Assembly (NCBI RefSeq): GCF_002734215.1
Contig: NZ_NSEB01000003.1
Span: forward strand, 79,523-143,522
Direction: 5' to 3'
Origin: Fredinandcohnia onubensis
GTDB taxonomy: Bacteria > Bacillota > Bacilli > Bacillales > Bacillaceae_L
Length of the DNA stretch: 64,000 bases
The notes under the pieces are model-generated. The model was not told where the DNA came from. It did no database searches and saw only the letters and a list, made by a program, of their open reading frames with translations. This document shows positions 51,364 through 60,531 of the stretch, piece after piece. The translations under genes were made by a program, and so were the position numbers. Positions within the stretch are counted from its first letter, which is position 1, and each line of letters starts with the position of its first letter.

Positions 51364-51687
51364 TTAAAGAACAAGTTTGTCGCCGATTTGTAGATTGTAT
51401 TTTTTTATAGTCCCCGTTGGGAGCTCTAATGTAGAAAAAGCTCTTCTTTTAGGAATCGCAATCCTCCACGGCTGGAGATTATAGCGGACATCTACTATTC
51501 TATTTTCCTTATCTAAAAAAACAATATCTAGCGGAAATCTCATAAAGAACATATGTATAGATTCACACGGTGTTAAATGAAGCCCTTTATTTACGTATGG
51601 TTTCCTTTCAAACATCAAGCCCTTGAATCGCTTCATAAATGTATCAGCCTTGATAATTGGGAGATCTAGGTCTAAAGAATGCTGCAT
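51364..51687 (-). CDS. DUF192 family protein
   Basis: This encodes 107 residues with ribosome site AGGAGGA. The DUF192 landmarks are present: KRFKGLMFERK, ESIHMFFMRFPLDIVFLDKENRIVDV, and a final beta part (LELPTGTIKKYNLQIGD). The family is small, often near pilus or export genes, and function is unknown. It diverges from flp. The minus-strand ribosome site is at 51691-51697. Confidence 0.88.
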   Translation of the reverse strand: MQHSLDLDLPIIKADTFMKRFKGLMFERKPYVNKGLHLTPCESIHMFFMRFPLDIVFLDKENRIVDVRYNLQPWRIAIPKRRAFSTLELPTGTIKKYNLQIGDKLVL

Positions 51688-51810
51688 AATCCATTCCTCC
51701 TATTAGTTTGTTCCGTTAATGTTCATTATATAGTATATTTTGTTCTAAATAAAAAACAAAATAGTAAGAAAAAGAGAGAAAAAGAGAGATTAATAGAGAA
51801 AGATGGTCAT

Positions 51811-51893
51811 TATATAGAACAAATGGCCTATTTTCGCTGTTTCCAATATAGAACGTTCGATATATACTAAAGTCAAGTTCAATATAAAGAACA
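51811..51893 (+). promoter_or_regulatory. Direct ATATAGAAC repeats upstream of flp
   Basis: TATATAGAACAAA (51811), AATATAGAACGTT (51846) and AATATAAAGAACAAA (51880) are spaced about 34-35 bases, that is, about three helical turns. A related CATTATATAGTATATTTTGTTCT lies at 51724. They may be regulator sites for the tad operon. Confidence 0.4.
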
Positions 51894-51927
51894 AACATAA
51901 AACAAAAAAATTTAGGAGGAAACAAAA

Positions 51928-52104
51928 ATGATGAAAAACTTAGTAGGAAGATTGGTTAAGGAAGAAGAAGGACAAGCATTAACAGAGTATGGGTTATTGG
52001 TTGGGTTGATTGCAATTGTTTTGGTGACTGCAATCACATTTCTAGGTACAGAGTTAAAAGAAGTATTTGTTGAAATAAAAAATCAAGTGGCAAAGATCGT
52101 TTAA
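51928..52104 (+). CDS. flp: Flp-family type IVb pilin
   Basis: This encodes 58 residues. The prepilin signal is KEEEG-QALTEYGLLVG: cleavage after Gly15 leaves Gln1 with Glu at +5, then a hydrophobic stem (LLVGLIAIVLVTAITFL). The second half is a short amphipathic tail. AGGAGG lies eight bases before ATG. It is the first gene of the tad operon and is the major pilin of the adhesive pilus. Direct ATATAGAAC repeats lie upstream. Confidence 0.95.
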   Translation: MMKNLVGRLVKEEEGQALTEYGLLVGLIAIVLVTAITFLGTELKEVFVEIKNQVAKIV

Positions 52105-52172
52105 TACAACAATTTACAATTTAAAGCCCTGCTCCGGCAGGGCTATCATTTTAATAAATTGGAGGTATACCA

Positions 52173-52682
52173 ATGGAAAACTTAATCATCTGCCTCATTC
52201 TAATCATCTCCGTAATAACAGATCTTCGCAACCGAAAGATCCTTAATATTGTTACCTTTCCAGCCATTATCGGCGGCCTCATTTACTTTACTATTTTCTC
52301 TGGGTTTGATGGTTTTATATTTAGTGGGAAGGGTTTTTTAGTGGGACTCGGATTACTTTTTATTCCATTTGCAATGGGAGGTATAGGAGCTGGAGACGTT
52401 AAACTATTAGCCGCAATCGGAGCCTGGAAAGGAGCAATGTTCGTTTTTTATACGGGGATATATGCTGTGATTATCGGAGGAGTCATTGCGGTTGTCATCC
52501 TGATTAAACAGAGGAAGTTGGGATTCACATTTAAAAGTATGGTATTTTCACTAATGTTCTTCAGAGGAACTCAAGGTTCATTAGAGATCAACTCTGGTAA
52601 TCAAGGAACGGTATCCATTCCATATGCCGTACCAATAGCGATTGGAGCTCTACTAACCTTTATGTGGGAGTTTTTACTATGA
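52173..52682 (+). CDS. Prepilin peptidase, TadV/CpaA type
   Basis: This encodes 169 residues with ribosome site TGGAGG. It is an A24-family aspartic membrane protease: first catalytic Asp in VITDLRNRKILN, second in the GxGD motif GIGAGDVKLLAAIG. Five or six helices are present. It lacks the N-methylation domain of PilD, like other TadV proteins. It cleaves Flp and probably TadE/TadG pseudopilins. The last bases overlap the next start (ATGA). Confidence 0.92.
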   Translation: MENLIICLILIISVITDLRNRKILNIVTFPAIIGGLIYFTIFSGFDGFIFSGKGFLVGLGLLFIPFAMGGIGAGDVKLLAAIGAWKGAMFVFYTGIYAVIIGGVIAVVILIKQRKLGFTFKSMVFSLMFFRGTQGSLEINSGNQGTVSIPYAVPIAIGALLTFMWEFLL

Positions 52683-53095
52683 AATCACAAAAAGGTCAAT
52701 CATTAGTCGAGACAGCACTAATTCTACCAATCATATTAATGATTTTATTTGGGATTACAGATTTTGGCCGTGTCTTTCATGCATATTTAACACTTGATCA
52801 TGCAGGGCGGGAAGCTGCTAGGGTTGCAACAGTTGGTTCCACTTTAGGAACAATCCAAACTAAAATTACGAATGCTACAGACACATTAGAAAGTAATACT
52901 CCAGGTGAACCCAAAAAGGTCGGACAAACCATATATTTTGGTACTTCGGTGGTAACTGATAGTACAACCACTCCTACAAGTGGTGATGAAGTGAAAATAG
53001 AACTAACCTACAAAGTTGACTTTTTAACGCCGATTATAAGCCAAATAGTAGGAGAGTTCGATTTAAAAGATATAACGGTTATGAGGGTGGAATAA
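52679..53095 (+). CDS. TadE-like pseudopilin
   Basis: This encodes 138 residues from ATG 52679; GTG 52664 in the same frame lies in the previous gene. The prepilin-like SQKGQSLVETALILPIILMILFGITDFGRVF is the TadE hallmark, with a Gly before the cleavage site and Glu at +5. A beta-rich extracellular part follows. Second overlapping gene of the cluster. Confidence 0.9.
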   Translation: MKSQKGQSLVETALILPIILMILFGITDFGRVFHAYLTLDHAGREAARVATVGSTLGTIQTKITNATDTLESNTPGEPKKVGQTIYFGTSVVTDSTTTPTSGDEVKIELTYKVDFLTPIISQIVGEFDLKDITVMRVE

Positions 53096-54076
53096 ATGAA
53101 AAGAACCTATCAATTTATTAAACATTTTTATCACGACCAAAGTGGTGTTTCAATGGTTCTTGTTGCTCTCCTAATGGTAGTATTGCTTGGTTTTTCAGCA
53201 ATCGTAGTGGATGCAGGTGCTTTATATATGAAGAAAAGTCAGCTTCAAAATGCATTGGATGCGGCTGTACTTGCCGGAGCCCAAGAACTAAGAGGAGTAG
53301 CCTTTGATGGAACAATCAGGGCAAAAGCAAAACAGGCAGCAATAGATATTGCACAAGAAAATGGCATTACTATCGTCGATGCTGGTACAGAGGATAACAA
53401 AATAGTAGTTACACAAGAATCTGTAGAAGTTACGCAAACTGTAAAAGAAAACCTCTATTTCGCAAGAGTTTTATCACCAGACCTAACTAATGCTGATGTA
53501 AAAGCACATGCTAAGGCTGAAATACAATCATTAGTTGATCCAAATGGGGCGATACCAGTGGCTTTTAAGCACAAGCTACTTCAGGATGGAAGCTTTGGTC
53601 AAGAATTTCGTTTGAAAGCAGAATCATCTGAAACCGGGAATTATGGATTTCTGGCGATCGGTGGACAAGGGGCAGATGTACTTGCAAAAGGGATTAAAGA
53701 AGGTGTCACAGTTAATATTGGAGAAAAGCCTAATACCGAGCCAGGAAGTATATCAAGTGTTACCGATGTATTTGATGACAGAATTAAAGAGGATAACAAT
53801 GACCCAAATAAAAAGGAAAAGTGTAATGATCCGACTACTGTGGACAATACATGTCGACGGCTAGTAACCATCCCATTGGTTGACGTTGAGACATATCCGA
53901 ACGGACGAAAAGAAATTGAAATTGTGGGTTTAGCAGCATTTTTATTAACAGAAGCAAGTGGGAATGGAAATAGTACGGTAATAACAGGGAAATTCATCGA
54001 ATACAAGCTAAAAAACAGTTACACCCCAAACCAGGGTTTTCCTGAAACAATTAGAAAGGTCAAACTCATTAACTAG
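53096..54076 (+). CDS. TadG-like pilus-associated protein
   Basis: This encodes 326 residues. The N-terminus contains HDQSGVSMVLVALLMVVLLGFSAIVVDAG, typical of TadG (PF13400 type Flp pilus-assembly domain). LDAAVLAGAQEL follows. The rest is an extracellular domain with a two-Cys segment (KCNDPTTVDNTCRR). Ribosome site GAGGGTGG. It starts right after the tadE stop. Confidence 0.88.
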   Translation: MKRTYQFIKHFYHDQSGVSMVLVALLMVVLLGFSAIVVDAGALYMKKSQLQNALDAAVLAGAQELRGVAFDGTIRAKAKQAAIDIAQENGITIVDAGTEDNKIVVTQESVEVTQTVKENLYFARVLSPDLTNADVKAHAKAEIQSLVDPNGAIPVAFKHKLLQDGSFGQEFRLKAESSETGNYGFLAIGGQGADVLAKGIKEGVTVNIGEKPNTEPGSISSVTDVFDDRIKEDNNDPNKKEKCNDPTTVDNTCRRLVTIPLVDVETYPNGRKEIEIVGLAAFLLTEASGNGNSTVITGKFIEYKLKNSYTPNQGFPETIRKVKLIN

Positions 54077-54101
54077 TACAAATATGAAAAGCAGGTGACG
54101 T

Positions 54102-54695
54102 ATGAACACGAAAAAAATCTGGATAGCTGCAATGGTTTTTGGTCTAGTTGCCTCTGGGCTATTATACATACTTTTAAACACTGAACAGCCAACGAAAGCA
54201 CAAACTGCTAGCAAAGAAGTTGTACAGGAAGATAAGGATGAAGAAAAAGAGGAAACTGTACAGCCGGAAGAAACAGAAGTGGCTTCCGCTGAGTCGTCAG
54301 GAATAAAGATTGCAAAAGGAAACCGTGCGATGACATTCGGCGTGACAGATGTTCAAGGGGTAGCTGGACATGTTAAACCTGGTTCATTTGTCGATGTTGT
54401 GGCAGTAATGACGGTGCCGGAAGAATATAAAGCGGAAGGACAACATGATTCCGCAACACTCCTTTTACAAAATGTGAGGGTAATAGAAATTGGTCATGCA
54501 GCGGATGATCCTGAAACTGAGAAGAAACGTTACCAAATGGTAACTGTTGAAGTAACACCGAAGCAAGGTTTGGCATTAGGATTTGCGTCAAGATATGAAT
54601 TGTATTTAATGCTTAGAGAAGAAGGGGACCACGATGTGGAACCAACACATACGCATGTTCATGAGGACCAACTTCACGAAGGAGTGTTTAAGTGA
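54102..54695 (+). CDS. CpaB/RcpC-like pilus-assembly protein
   Basis: This encodes 197 residues. A short N-terminal membrane anchor (KIWIAAMVFGLVASGLLYILL) is followed by a Glu-rich linker and a RcpC/CpaB domain (MTFGVTDVQGVAGHVKPGSFVDVVAVM). A His/Glu-rich tail (THTHVHEDQLHEG) ends it. It lacks an obvious SAF domain upstream, making it shorter than most CpaB proteins. The stop overlaps the next start. Confidence 0.83.
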   Translation: MNTKKIWIAAMVFGLVASGLLYILLNTEQPTKAQTASKEVVQEDKDEEKEETVQPEETEVASAESSGIKIAKGNRAMTFGVTDVQGVAGHVKPGSFVDVVAVMTVPEEYKAEGQHDSATLLLQNVRVIEIGHAADDPETEKKRYQMVTVEVTPKQGLALGFASRYELYLMLREEGDHDVEPTHTHVHEDQLHEGVFK

Positions 54696-55867
54696 TGATT
54701 AAACTAATTTCTATTTTTGAAAATGAAGAAACGAAGTCTATGCTTGATGCTATAGCGAAAAAAGTAGATAGAAAAATAGAGTGGACTACTCATGAGGAAC
54801 TTTTCGAGAAATTGCTTCCAACTGAACAGTCACTTGTATTACTTCCACAATCTATTTCATATGACATATACAATCTATGTTCAAAAATTAAGAAGGAATA
54901 CCGGAATGCAAAGGTATTGCTAGTTTTCGAATATGAGACAGAACTAGATTCCAAACAGGCAATTCGTGCAGGAGCGACCGACGTGACTTTTCTATCGTCA
55001 AGTCCTTCAAAAATCCGTGATGATATTCAAAATGCAATTCAAGAAACTAAAAATCAGATCATCTATCAATTGGATCAACCTAAAAAGAACGGAAAAGTCA
55101 TTACGGTTGGAAGTACAAAAGGTGGAGTTGGCAAAACAAGTATCTCTGTTAACCTAGCTGCATCTTATGGAAAGAGATTAGCAAAGGTTGCGATTCTTGA
55201 TTTGGACCTTCAGTTTGGTGATGTATCCATGTTCTATGATGTGAAGCCGAAAAGAACAATATATGACTGGGTAAAAGAAGATCGTAACGGGTCGCAAATT
55301 GAAAACTTTATGACGCCATTTAAAAATGGAATTTCTATTTTAGCAGCTCCACAGCGACCTGAATTTGCAGAGGTGATAACAGGTGAAGATGTGAAAAGGG
55401 CGATAAAAGCGCTAAAGGAAAACTACGATATTGTCGTCGTCGACACAGCACCACATTTAGATGAAAATTCAATTGTTGCTTTGGAAAAATCGGATGAAAT
55501 TCTTCTCGTCACACATCAGGACCTACCAACCTTAAAAAATACAAAATTATTAATTGAAACATTAGAAACCTTACAGCTTCTAGAAAAGGTAAAAATGGTT
55601 TTAAATCGCCATGCCAAGGTAAAAGGGCTAACTATCGAAACGGTCGAAAAGATCATTGGGCAAAAGGTTGCCTTCACATTACCAGCAATGGAAAAAGTAA
55701 TGGTTACTTCAGTCAATGAAGGTAAGCCACTCGTCTATTCCTATCCTAGGTCACAGGTGGCGAAAAAAATTTTTCAAATGGCCGATACCATTGTTGTGCC
55801 TGTTAGTACAACCGGCCGCAAAAAGCTTAAGTCAAAACGAGTGATCCATGCAGGGGGTATGGTCTGA
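54692..55867 (+). CDS. CpaE/TadZ-like P-loop ATPase
   Basis: This encodes 391 residues from GTG 54692, or 390 from ATG 54695; the ribosome site AAGGAG is seven bases from the GTG. Residues 1-125 are receiver-like but lack a phosphorylation signature. From 130 it is a MinD/ParA-type ATPase with deviant Walker A VGSTKGGVGKTSISVNL, DLDLQFGDVSMF and VVVDTAPHLDENS. In other bacteria TadZ places the pilus at the pole. Confidence 0.9.
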   Translation: MMIKLISIFENEETKSMLDAIAKKVDRKIEWTTHEELFEKLLPTEQSLVLLPQSISYDIYNLCSKIKKEYRNAKVLLVFEYETELDSKQAIRAGATDVTFLSSSPSKIRDDIQNAIQETKNQIIYQLDQPKKNGKVITVGSTKGGVGKTSISVNLAASYGKRLAKVAILDLDLQFGDVSMFYDVKPKRTIYDWVKEDRNGSQIENFMTPFKNGISILAAPQRPEFAEVITGEDVKRAIKALKENYDIVVVDTAPHLDENSIVALEKSDEILLVTHQDLPTLKNTKLLIETLETLQLLEKVKMVLNRHAKVKGLTIETVEKIIGQKVAFTLPAMEKVMVTSVNEGKPLVYSYPRSQVAKKIFQMADTIVVPVSTTGRKKLKSKRVIHAGGMV

Positions 55868-57180
55868 TGTCGTTATTAGCGAGGCTTGGTGGTGAGACTC
55901 CGGTTAAGGAGCTAAAGAAGGACCCTCCAAAAATAAAGACAGCGAGCGTTAAATCAAGTGAACTAGGAGTTCGCCTACACAATTACCTAGTTGAGGAATT
56001 GAAAAAGCCAATCTATCAAGATCGAAACCTAGAGGAAATAATTGATAAGCTTTCGGAAAGCTTTCTTGAAGAAGAGGGTGAACAGCTCGCTTACGAAGAA
56101 AAAAAGCAACTAAAATATGATATGTCCTACGAGCTAACAGGTTTTGGACCAATTTCTCCATTGCTGGCTGACCCTGAAGTTTCTGAAGTCATGGTAAATG
56201 GTCCAAAGGATATTTATATTGAATCGAGGGGGAAAATCGAAAAAACAGATGTACAATTTCGCGATGATTTGCATGTTTTACGGATAATCGAAAAAATTGT
56301 TGCTCCATTAGGACGAAGAATTGATGAGAGTTCACCATTAGTAGATGCAAGACTACCAGACGGATCGCGTGTGAATGCGATTATTCCGCCACTTGCTTTA
56401 AATGGACCAACTATTACAATTCGTAAATTCTCTGCAACTCCTTTTACGATCTATGATTTGTTGCGTATGGGGACTTTAAGTGAACAGATGGCCGATTTTT
56501 TAAAGGCTGCCGTAGAATCAAAGCTAAATATTTTTATTAGTGGGGGAACAGGATCAGGGAAAACGAGCACATTGAATGTGTTGTCATCCTTCATTCCGAG
56601 AAATGAACGCATCGTTACAATCGAGGACGCCGCCGAGCTCAGGTTATCACAAGACCATGTGGTGTCACTGGAGTCACGTCCACGAAATATTGAGGGGCAA
56701 GGTGAAATAACCATTCGTGATCTTGTTCGAAATTCACTGCGGATGCGTCCAAATCGAATTATTGTCGGAGAAGTCCGTGGTGCGGAAGCACTTGATATGC
56801 TTCAAGCGATGAATACTGGACATGATGGAAGCTTAGGAACAGGGCACGCGAACACCCCTCGAGACCTTTTAGCAAGGCTAGAGACAATGGTGCTAATGGC
56901 CGGATTCGATCTTCCTGTTAGAGCTATTCGTGAACAAATTGCGGGTGCCCTTAATTTAATTGTCCAACAATCTCGAATGAAAGACGGTACAAGAAAAATC
57001 ACGAAAATTACCGAAGTTTTAGGACTTGAGGGAGATACGATTGTCCTGCAGGATCTTTTCGTTTATCAGGAGGGTAAGAAACAAGAGTTTGCCTCTACTG
57101 GAATTCTTCCGGATTGTGCTGAAAAGCTTGAGTATGCTGGCTTTAATGTGCGATCGATGATTAGGGAGGAGTGGATATGA
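55867..57180 (+). CDS. CpaF/TadA pilus-assembly ATPase
   Basis: This encodes 437 residues. It is a secretion ATPase of the GspE/CpaF class: Walker A ISGGTGSGKTSTLN, Walker B RPNRIIVGEVRGAEALDML with the Asp/His-box residues nearby (GHDGSLGTGHAN). The N-terminal domain contains TGFGPISPLLADPEVSEVMVNGP. It drives assembly and retraction of the Flp pilus. The start overlaps the preceding stop, and the stop overlaps the start of the TadB gene. Confidence 0.95.
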   Translation: MSLLARLGGETPVKELKKDPPKIKTASVKSSELGVRLHNYLVEELKKPIYQDRNLEEIIDKLSESFLEEEGEQLAYEEKKQLKYDMSYELTGFGPISPLLADPEVSEVMVNGPKDIYIESRGKIEKTDVQFRDDLHVLRIIEKIVAPLGRRIDESSPLVDARLPDGSRVNAIIPPLALNGPTITIRKFSATPFTIYDLLRMGTLSEQMADFLKAAVESKLNIFISGGTGSGKTSTLNVLSSFIPRNERIVTIEDAAELRLSQDHVVSLESRPRNIEGQGEITIRDLVRNSLRMRPNRIIVGEVRGAEALDMLQAMNTGHDGSLGTGHANTPRDLLARLETMVLMAGFDLPVRAIREQIAGALNLIVQQSRMKDGTRKITKITEVLGLEGDTIVLQDLFVYQEGKKQEFASTGILPDCAEKLEYAGFNVRSMIREEWI

Positions 57181-58127
57181 GCACTTCCGTTTTAATTGCT
57201 ATGTCTGCGTTTTTGGTAGTTACCCTTTTTACCGGAATGGTAATTACAATGATTACGGAAAAAGGAAAGTATGAAAAACGAGTCAGTAAATATTTACCCA
57301 TAAAAAAAGAGGAAGAAAAGAAAAAGAAGAATCGTGAAGGTGTTTTCGTAAAAAAGATCAGCGAAAGAATGGAGCGGGCGATTCATTTTTCAAAATACGA
57401 AACAATACTTACGCAATCAGGGCTAAAAATGAATCAGGGTGAATTGTTTATTTGGAGAGTCATTGGTGCTTGTGTAGTTGTGGGTATTGGATACTTATAT
57501 GAGTTCCATTTCCTTTTATTGATTTTATGTGGAATCATCGGATTCTCCCTTCCGATTTTGTATATCAAACGTAAACGAAAACTTCGTCTGAAAAAGTGTT
57601 CTGAACAACTAGGGAATGCACTAGGGACAATGGCAAATGCATTAAGGGCTGGATTTAGTTTCATGCAGGCGATGAAAATGGTAACCGAAGAAATCGAAGA
57701 TCCATTAGGACCGGAATTTTTGAATACACTTAAGGAAATCAATTATGGTGTTAAGATTGAGGATGCCTTTGATAATCTACTTAAAAGATTACCAGACCGA
57801 GAGCTCGAAATGGTTTTAACTACGTTGCTAATCCAACGTTCAAGTGGTGGAAACTTAGCATATTTACTTGAAACAATGCAGGAAACAATTATTGATCGCT
57901 CAAGGGTGCAAGATGAGGTAAAGACATTGACTGCACAAGGTAAAATGTCATCAGTTATCATTACTTTATTACCGCCAGCATTGGCATTGTATTTAACTTT
58001 AGTAAACCCAGAATATTTTAATATGCTTTTTTCACATCCATTAGGTTGGGGGATGCTTATCGTGGGTGGAATTAACATGATATTAGGCTGGTTATTTATT
58101 AATAAAATTGTACACATTGAGGTGTAG
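57177..58127 (+). CDS. TadB-like membrane platform protein
   Basis: This encodes 316 residues from ATG 57177 (overlaps the previous TGA). Helices lie at about 1-25, 100-140 and 275-316, with a GspF-type domain in the cytoplasm (LGNALGTMANALRAGFSFMQAM, then LERLPDRELEMVLTTLLIQ-like). It pairs with TadC as the inner-membrane platform for the ATPase. Confidence 0.9.
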   Translation: MSTSVLIAMSAFLVVTLFTGMVITMITEKGKYEKRVSKYLPIKKEEEKKKKNREGVFVKKISERMERAIHFSKYETILTQSGLKMNQGELFIWRVIGACVVVGIGYLYEFHFLLLILCGIIGFSLPILYIKRKRKLRLKKCSEQLGNALGTMANALRAGFSFMQAMKMVTEEIEDPLGPEFLNTLKEINYGVKIEDAFDNLLKRLPDRELEMVLTTLLIQRSSGGNLAYLLETMQETIIDRSRVQDEVKTLTAQGKMSSVIITLLPPALALYLTLVNPEYFNMLFSHPLGWGMLIVGGINMILGWLFINKIVHIEV

Positions 58128-58133
58128 GTTCCA

Positions 58134-59045
58134 ATGATACAAATCTTTTTTATTGTCACTAGTTTTCTTTGTTTTATGTTGGTCATTGGTGGGCTGCTAA
58201 GTCTAATATATAAAAAGGATATTGCAATTGAGGTGCGGACCAAGCATTATTTTGGTCCAGACATAGAAAGAGAAATACCTGTGAAGAAACAAAAATTACA
58301 GTTGCATATAATGAAGAATTATAGCGACAGGCTCAAGTTGGTCGTTGATAAAAAAATGGCGAGTTCGAAAAAAAGAGAACTCGAGAGAAGGCTACGTGAA
58401 GCGGGATACCCGTTAAATATGTCAGCCATCGACTTTCGTTTTTTACAGCTGTTAATTGGGGGTGTCCTGTTTCTATCGGTCTTTTTGTTATTAGGTAGTA
58501 CGGCCATTTTTTCAAGGATTTTACTAGCGGGTGTGGTTGCGGCTCTAGGGATTTATTATCCTTCTTTTTATTTAAGTACAATTATTAAAAAACGGAGACA
58601 TCAGATTCAAAAGAGTATGTCTGATTTTTTTGATATGGTCAATTTATCGATTGGGGCAGGAATGGGGCTGGATGCCTCGATCCAAAAGGTATGCAAGCAA
58701 ATGAAAGGGCCATTGTCAGAGGAATTTATGCAAACAATGGAGGGCATGAAGCTAGGAAAATCAAGGAGAGAAGCATTTGCAGATCTCCGTGCTAGGGTTC
58801 CAATTCCACAATTCCAAAGTATCATTACTTCACTCATCCAAGCGGACATGTTGGGTGTCGGTATGGCAAAGGTTCTCCACCAACTGACGCAACGAATTAG
58901 GGAACAACGGACTCAGTTTGCACGTGAACAGGCCATGAAAGCACCAGTCAAAATGATTTTTCCAATGATGCTATTTATCTTCCCGTCCATCTTTATCGTG
59001 TTAATGGGACCGTTAATTATTTATCTAATCGAAAATGTAATGTAA
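58134..59045 (+). CDS. TadC-like membrane platform protein
   Basis: This encodes 303 residues. The arrangement is as in TadB: N-terminal helix, paired helices near 105-150, a GspF domain (DFFDMVNLSIGAGMGLDASIQ, ITSLIQADMLGVGMAKVLHQL) and a C-terminal helix. It is the last gene of the nine-gene tad cluster and ends before a strong terminator. Confidence 0.9.
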   Translation: MIQIFFIVTSFLCFMLVIGGLLSLIYKKDIAIEVRTKHYFGPDIEREIPVKKQKLQLHIMKNYSDRLKLVVDKKMASSKKRELERRLREAGYPLNMSAIDFRFLQLLIGGVLFLSVFLLLGSTAIFSRILLAGVVAALGIYYPSFYLSTIIKKRRHQIQKSMSDFFDMVNLSIGAGMGLDASIQKVCKQMKGPLSEEFMQTMEGMKLGKSRREAFADLRARVPIPQFQSIITSLIQADMLGVGMAKVLHQLTQRIREQRTQFAREQAMKAPVKMIFPMMLFIFPSIFIVLMGPLIIYLIENVM

Positions 59046-59069
59046 GACAGTTGACCAGTCCCAACATAG

Positions 59070-59102
59070 AAAAAGGTGACCGAATTTGGTCACCTTTTTT
59101 AA
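59070..59102. terminator. Bidirectional terminator right of the tad locus
   Basis: AAAAAGGTGACC-gaattt-GGTCACCTTTTTT, shared by the convergent tadC and MFS genes. Confidence 0.9.
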
Positions 59103-59118
59103 AGACATCACTGTCCCA

Positions 59119-60312
59119 TCAAATCATCGCTTTGACTTGCGGTTTTGACTTTGAATTTCTTTGCCACATGATTGTGATGAATAATGTGACAATGAGAAGG
59201 ATTAGCCCTAGGATGAATGGATAGATAATATTAACATCATATAATAATCCACCAAGTGTTGGGCCTAATATATTCCCAATACTCATATAAGCGTTATTCA
59301 TTCCCATCGCAAATCCTTGTTCGTTGCCTGCAAGCTTAGAAATTAGTGTGTTAAGCACAGGTCGTAGGATAGAAGTAGCAAGGAAAACGAGTAGCGAAAT
59401 AGCAAAAAACATTGCAAAACTAGTAGCAACTAATGAAAGAAGGAAGCCTAACGCAGCCACGGAAATAAAAATGTTTAAGATTTTTCCTTCTCCAAAGCGT
59501 GTTACCATGCGATCTACAACAAATAATTGAACTATAACACTTACAAGTCCAGTTGATGTTACCATGGTTGCAATATCCTGAGGTGTAGCTTGGTATTGGT
59601 TATCAACGAAAAGTCCGATAACTGATTCAAATGCCATTAAACCAAAGCTCATCACAAGTGTTATAATCAATGGAATGAAAAATGGCATTCGGACAGAACG
59701 TACTAGTTTTTTTGCCATTGTTTCATCATCAACAGGCATGAATCCTTCTTCTTTTTGTTGACTTTCCTTTAGGACCGCAAACGAGAAAATAACCGATATA
59801 AGCGAAACCAATGCGGAAATTAAAAAAGGAAATTTCAATCCAAAGTCAGCTAAAAATCCACCGATACCAGGTCCCACTACGATTCCAAGAGACATTGCCG
59901 CTGATACATAACTATTCCCTTTTGCACGTTGTTGCATCGTTGTAATATCCGCAACATAGGCAAAAATAGCTGGAATAAGAAGTGCTGCACCGATTCCGCC
60001 AACAACGCGGGATGCATAAAGTAGCCAAATTGAATCCACAAAATAAAAAATAAACATGGACAATGTTAACCCGGATAGTCCATAGATAATCATTTTTCTA
60101 CGGCCATATTGGTCCGTCCATTTACCTGCGATCGGTGAGAAAATAAATTGCGCACCAGCAAAAATAGCAATCATGAGGCCAGCTGCTTTTCCACCCTCAT
60201 TGATTGATTCTAGATAAGCAGGCAAAATGGGAATAATAATCCCAAAACTCCCTATTGCAATAAACATATTAATCATCAAAATGATCATTTTTTTACGTTG
60301 GTCTGCTGACAT
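59119..60312 (-). CDS. MFS multidrug efflux transporter (NorA/Bmr-like)
   Basis: This encodes 397 residues; ATG 60312 is chosen over TTG 60315 (GAGGTG upstream). Twelve helices, motif A GKWTDQYGRRKMI, motif C GIVVGPGIGGFLADFG, and IVQLFVVDRMVTRFGEG. The DHA1 pattern is that of the quinolone/multidrug exporters. It is a relative, but not a close copy, of the pump at 14754-15935. Monocistronic. Confidence 0.86.
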   Translation of the reverse strand: MSADQRKKMIILMINMFIAIGSFGIIIPILPAYLESINEGGKAAGLMIAIFAGAQFIFSPIAGKWTDQYGRRKMIIYGLSGLTLSMFIFYFVDSIWLLYASRVVGGIGAALLIPAIFAYVADITTMQQRAKGNSYVSAAMSLGIVVGPGIGGFLADFGLKFPFLISALVSLISVIFSFAVLKESQQKEEGFMPVDDETMAKKLVRSVRMPFFIPLIITLVMSFGLMAFESVIGLFVDNQYQATPQDIATMVTSTGLVSVIVQLFVVDRMVTRFGEGKILNIFISVAALGFLLSLVATSFAMFFAISLLVFLATSILRPVLNTLISKLAGNEQGFAMGMNNAYMSIGNILGPTLGGLLYDVNIIYPFILGLILLIVTLFITIMWQRNSKSKPQVKAMI

Positions 60313-60417
60313 CAATACACCTCTTTTTTCATGAATATTTATATAAAAACTTTAATTCTATTTCTCATTAGCTATACTAAGTTAATACATCCCTAACCAG
60401 TTGTCAACGATTAAAAA

Positions 60418-60511
60418 TTGGGGACAGGTTCCGCGCTGGGTCGCAGGGACAGGTCCCGCGTCCCACCATATTTTTCCAGGGACAAGGGACCTGTCCCACT
60501 GTCCCATAATA
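60418..60511. repeat. GGGACAGGTCCC dispersed element, copy 8
   Basis: GGGGACAGGTTCCGCGCTGGGTCGC, then GGGACAGGTCCCGCGTCCCACC-ATATTTTTCCA-GGGACAAGGGACCTGTCCCACTGTCCCA. The longest copy, with a partial extra arm at the left. Confidence 0.9.
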
Positions 60512-60531
60512 AATATAGATGAGGTAATTAT

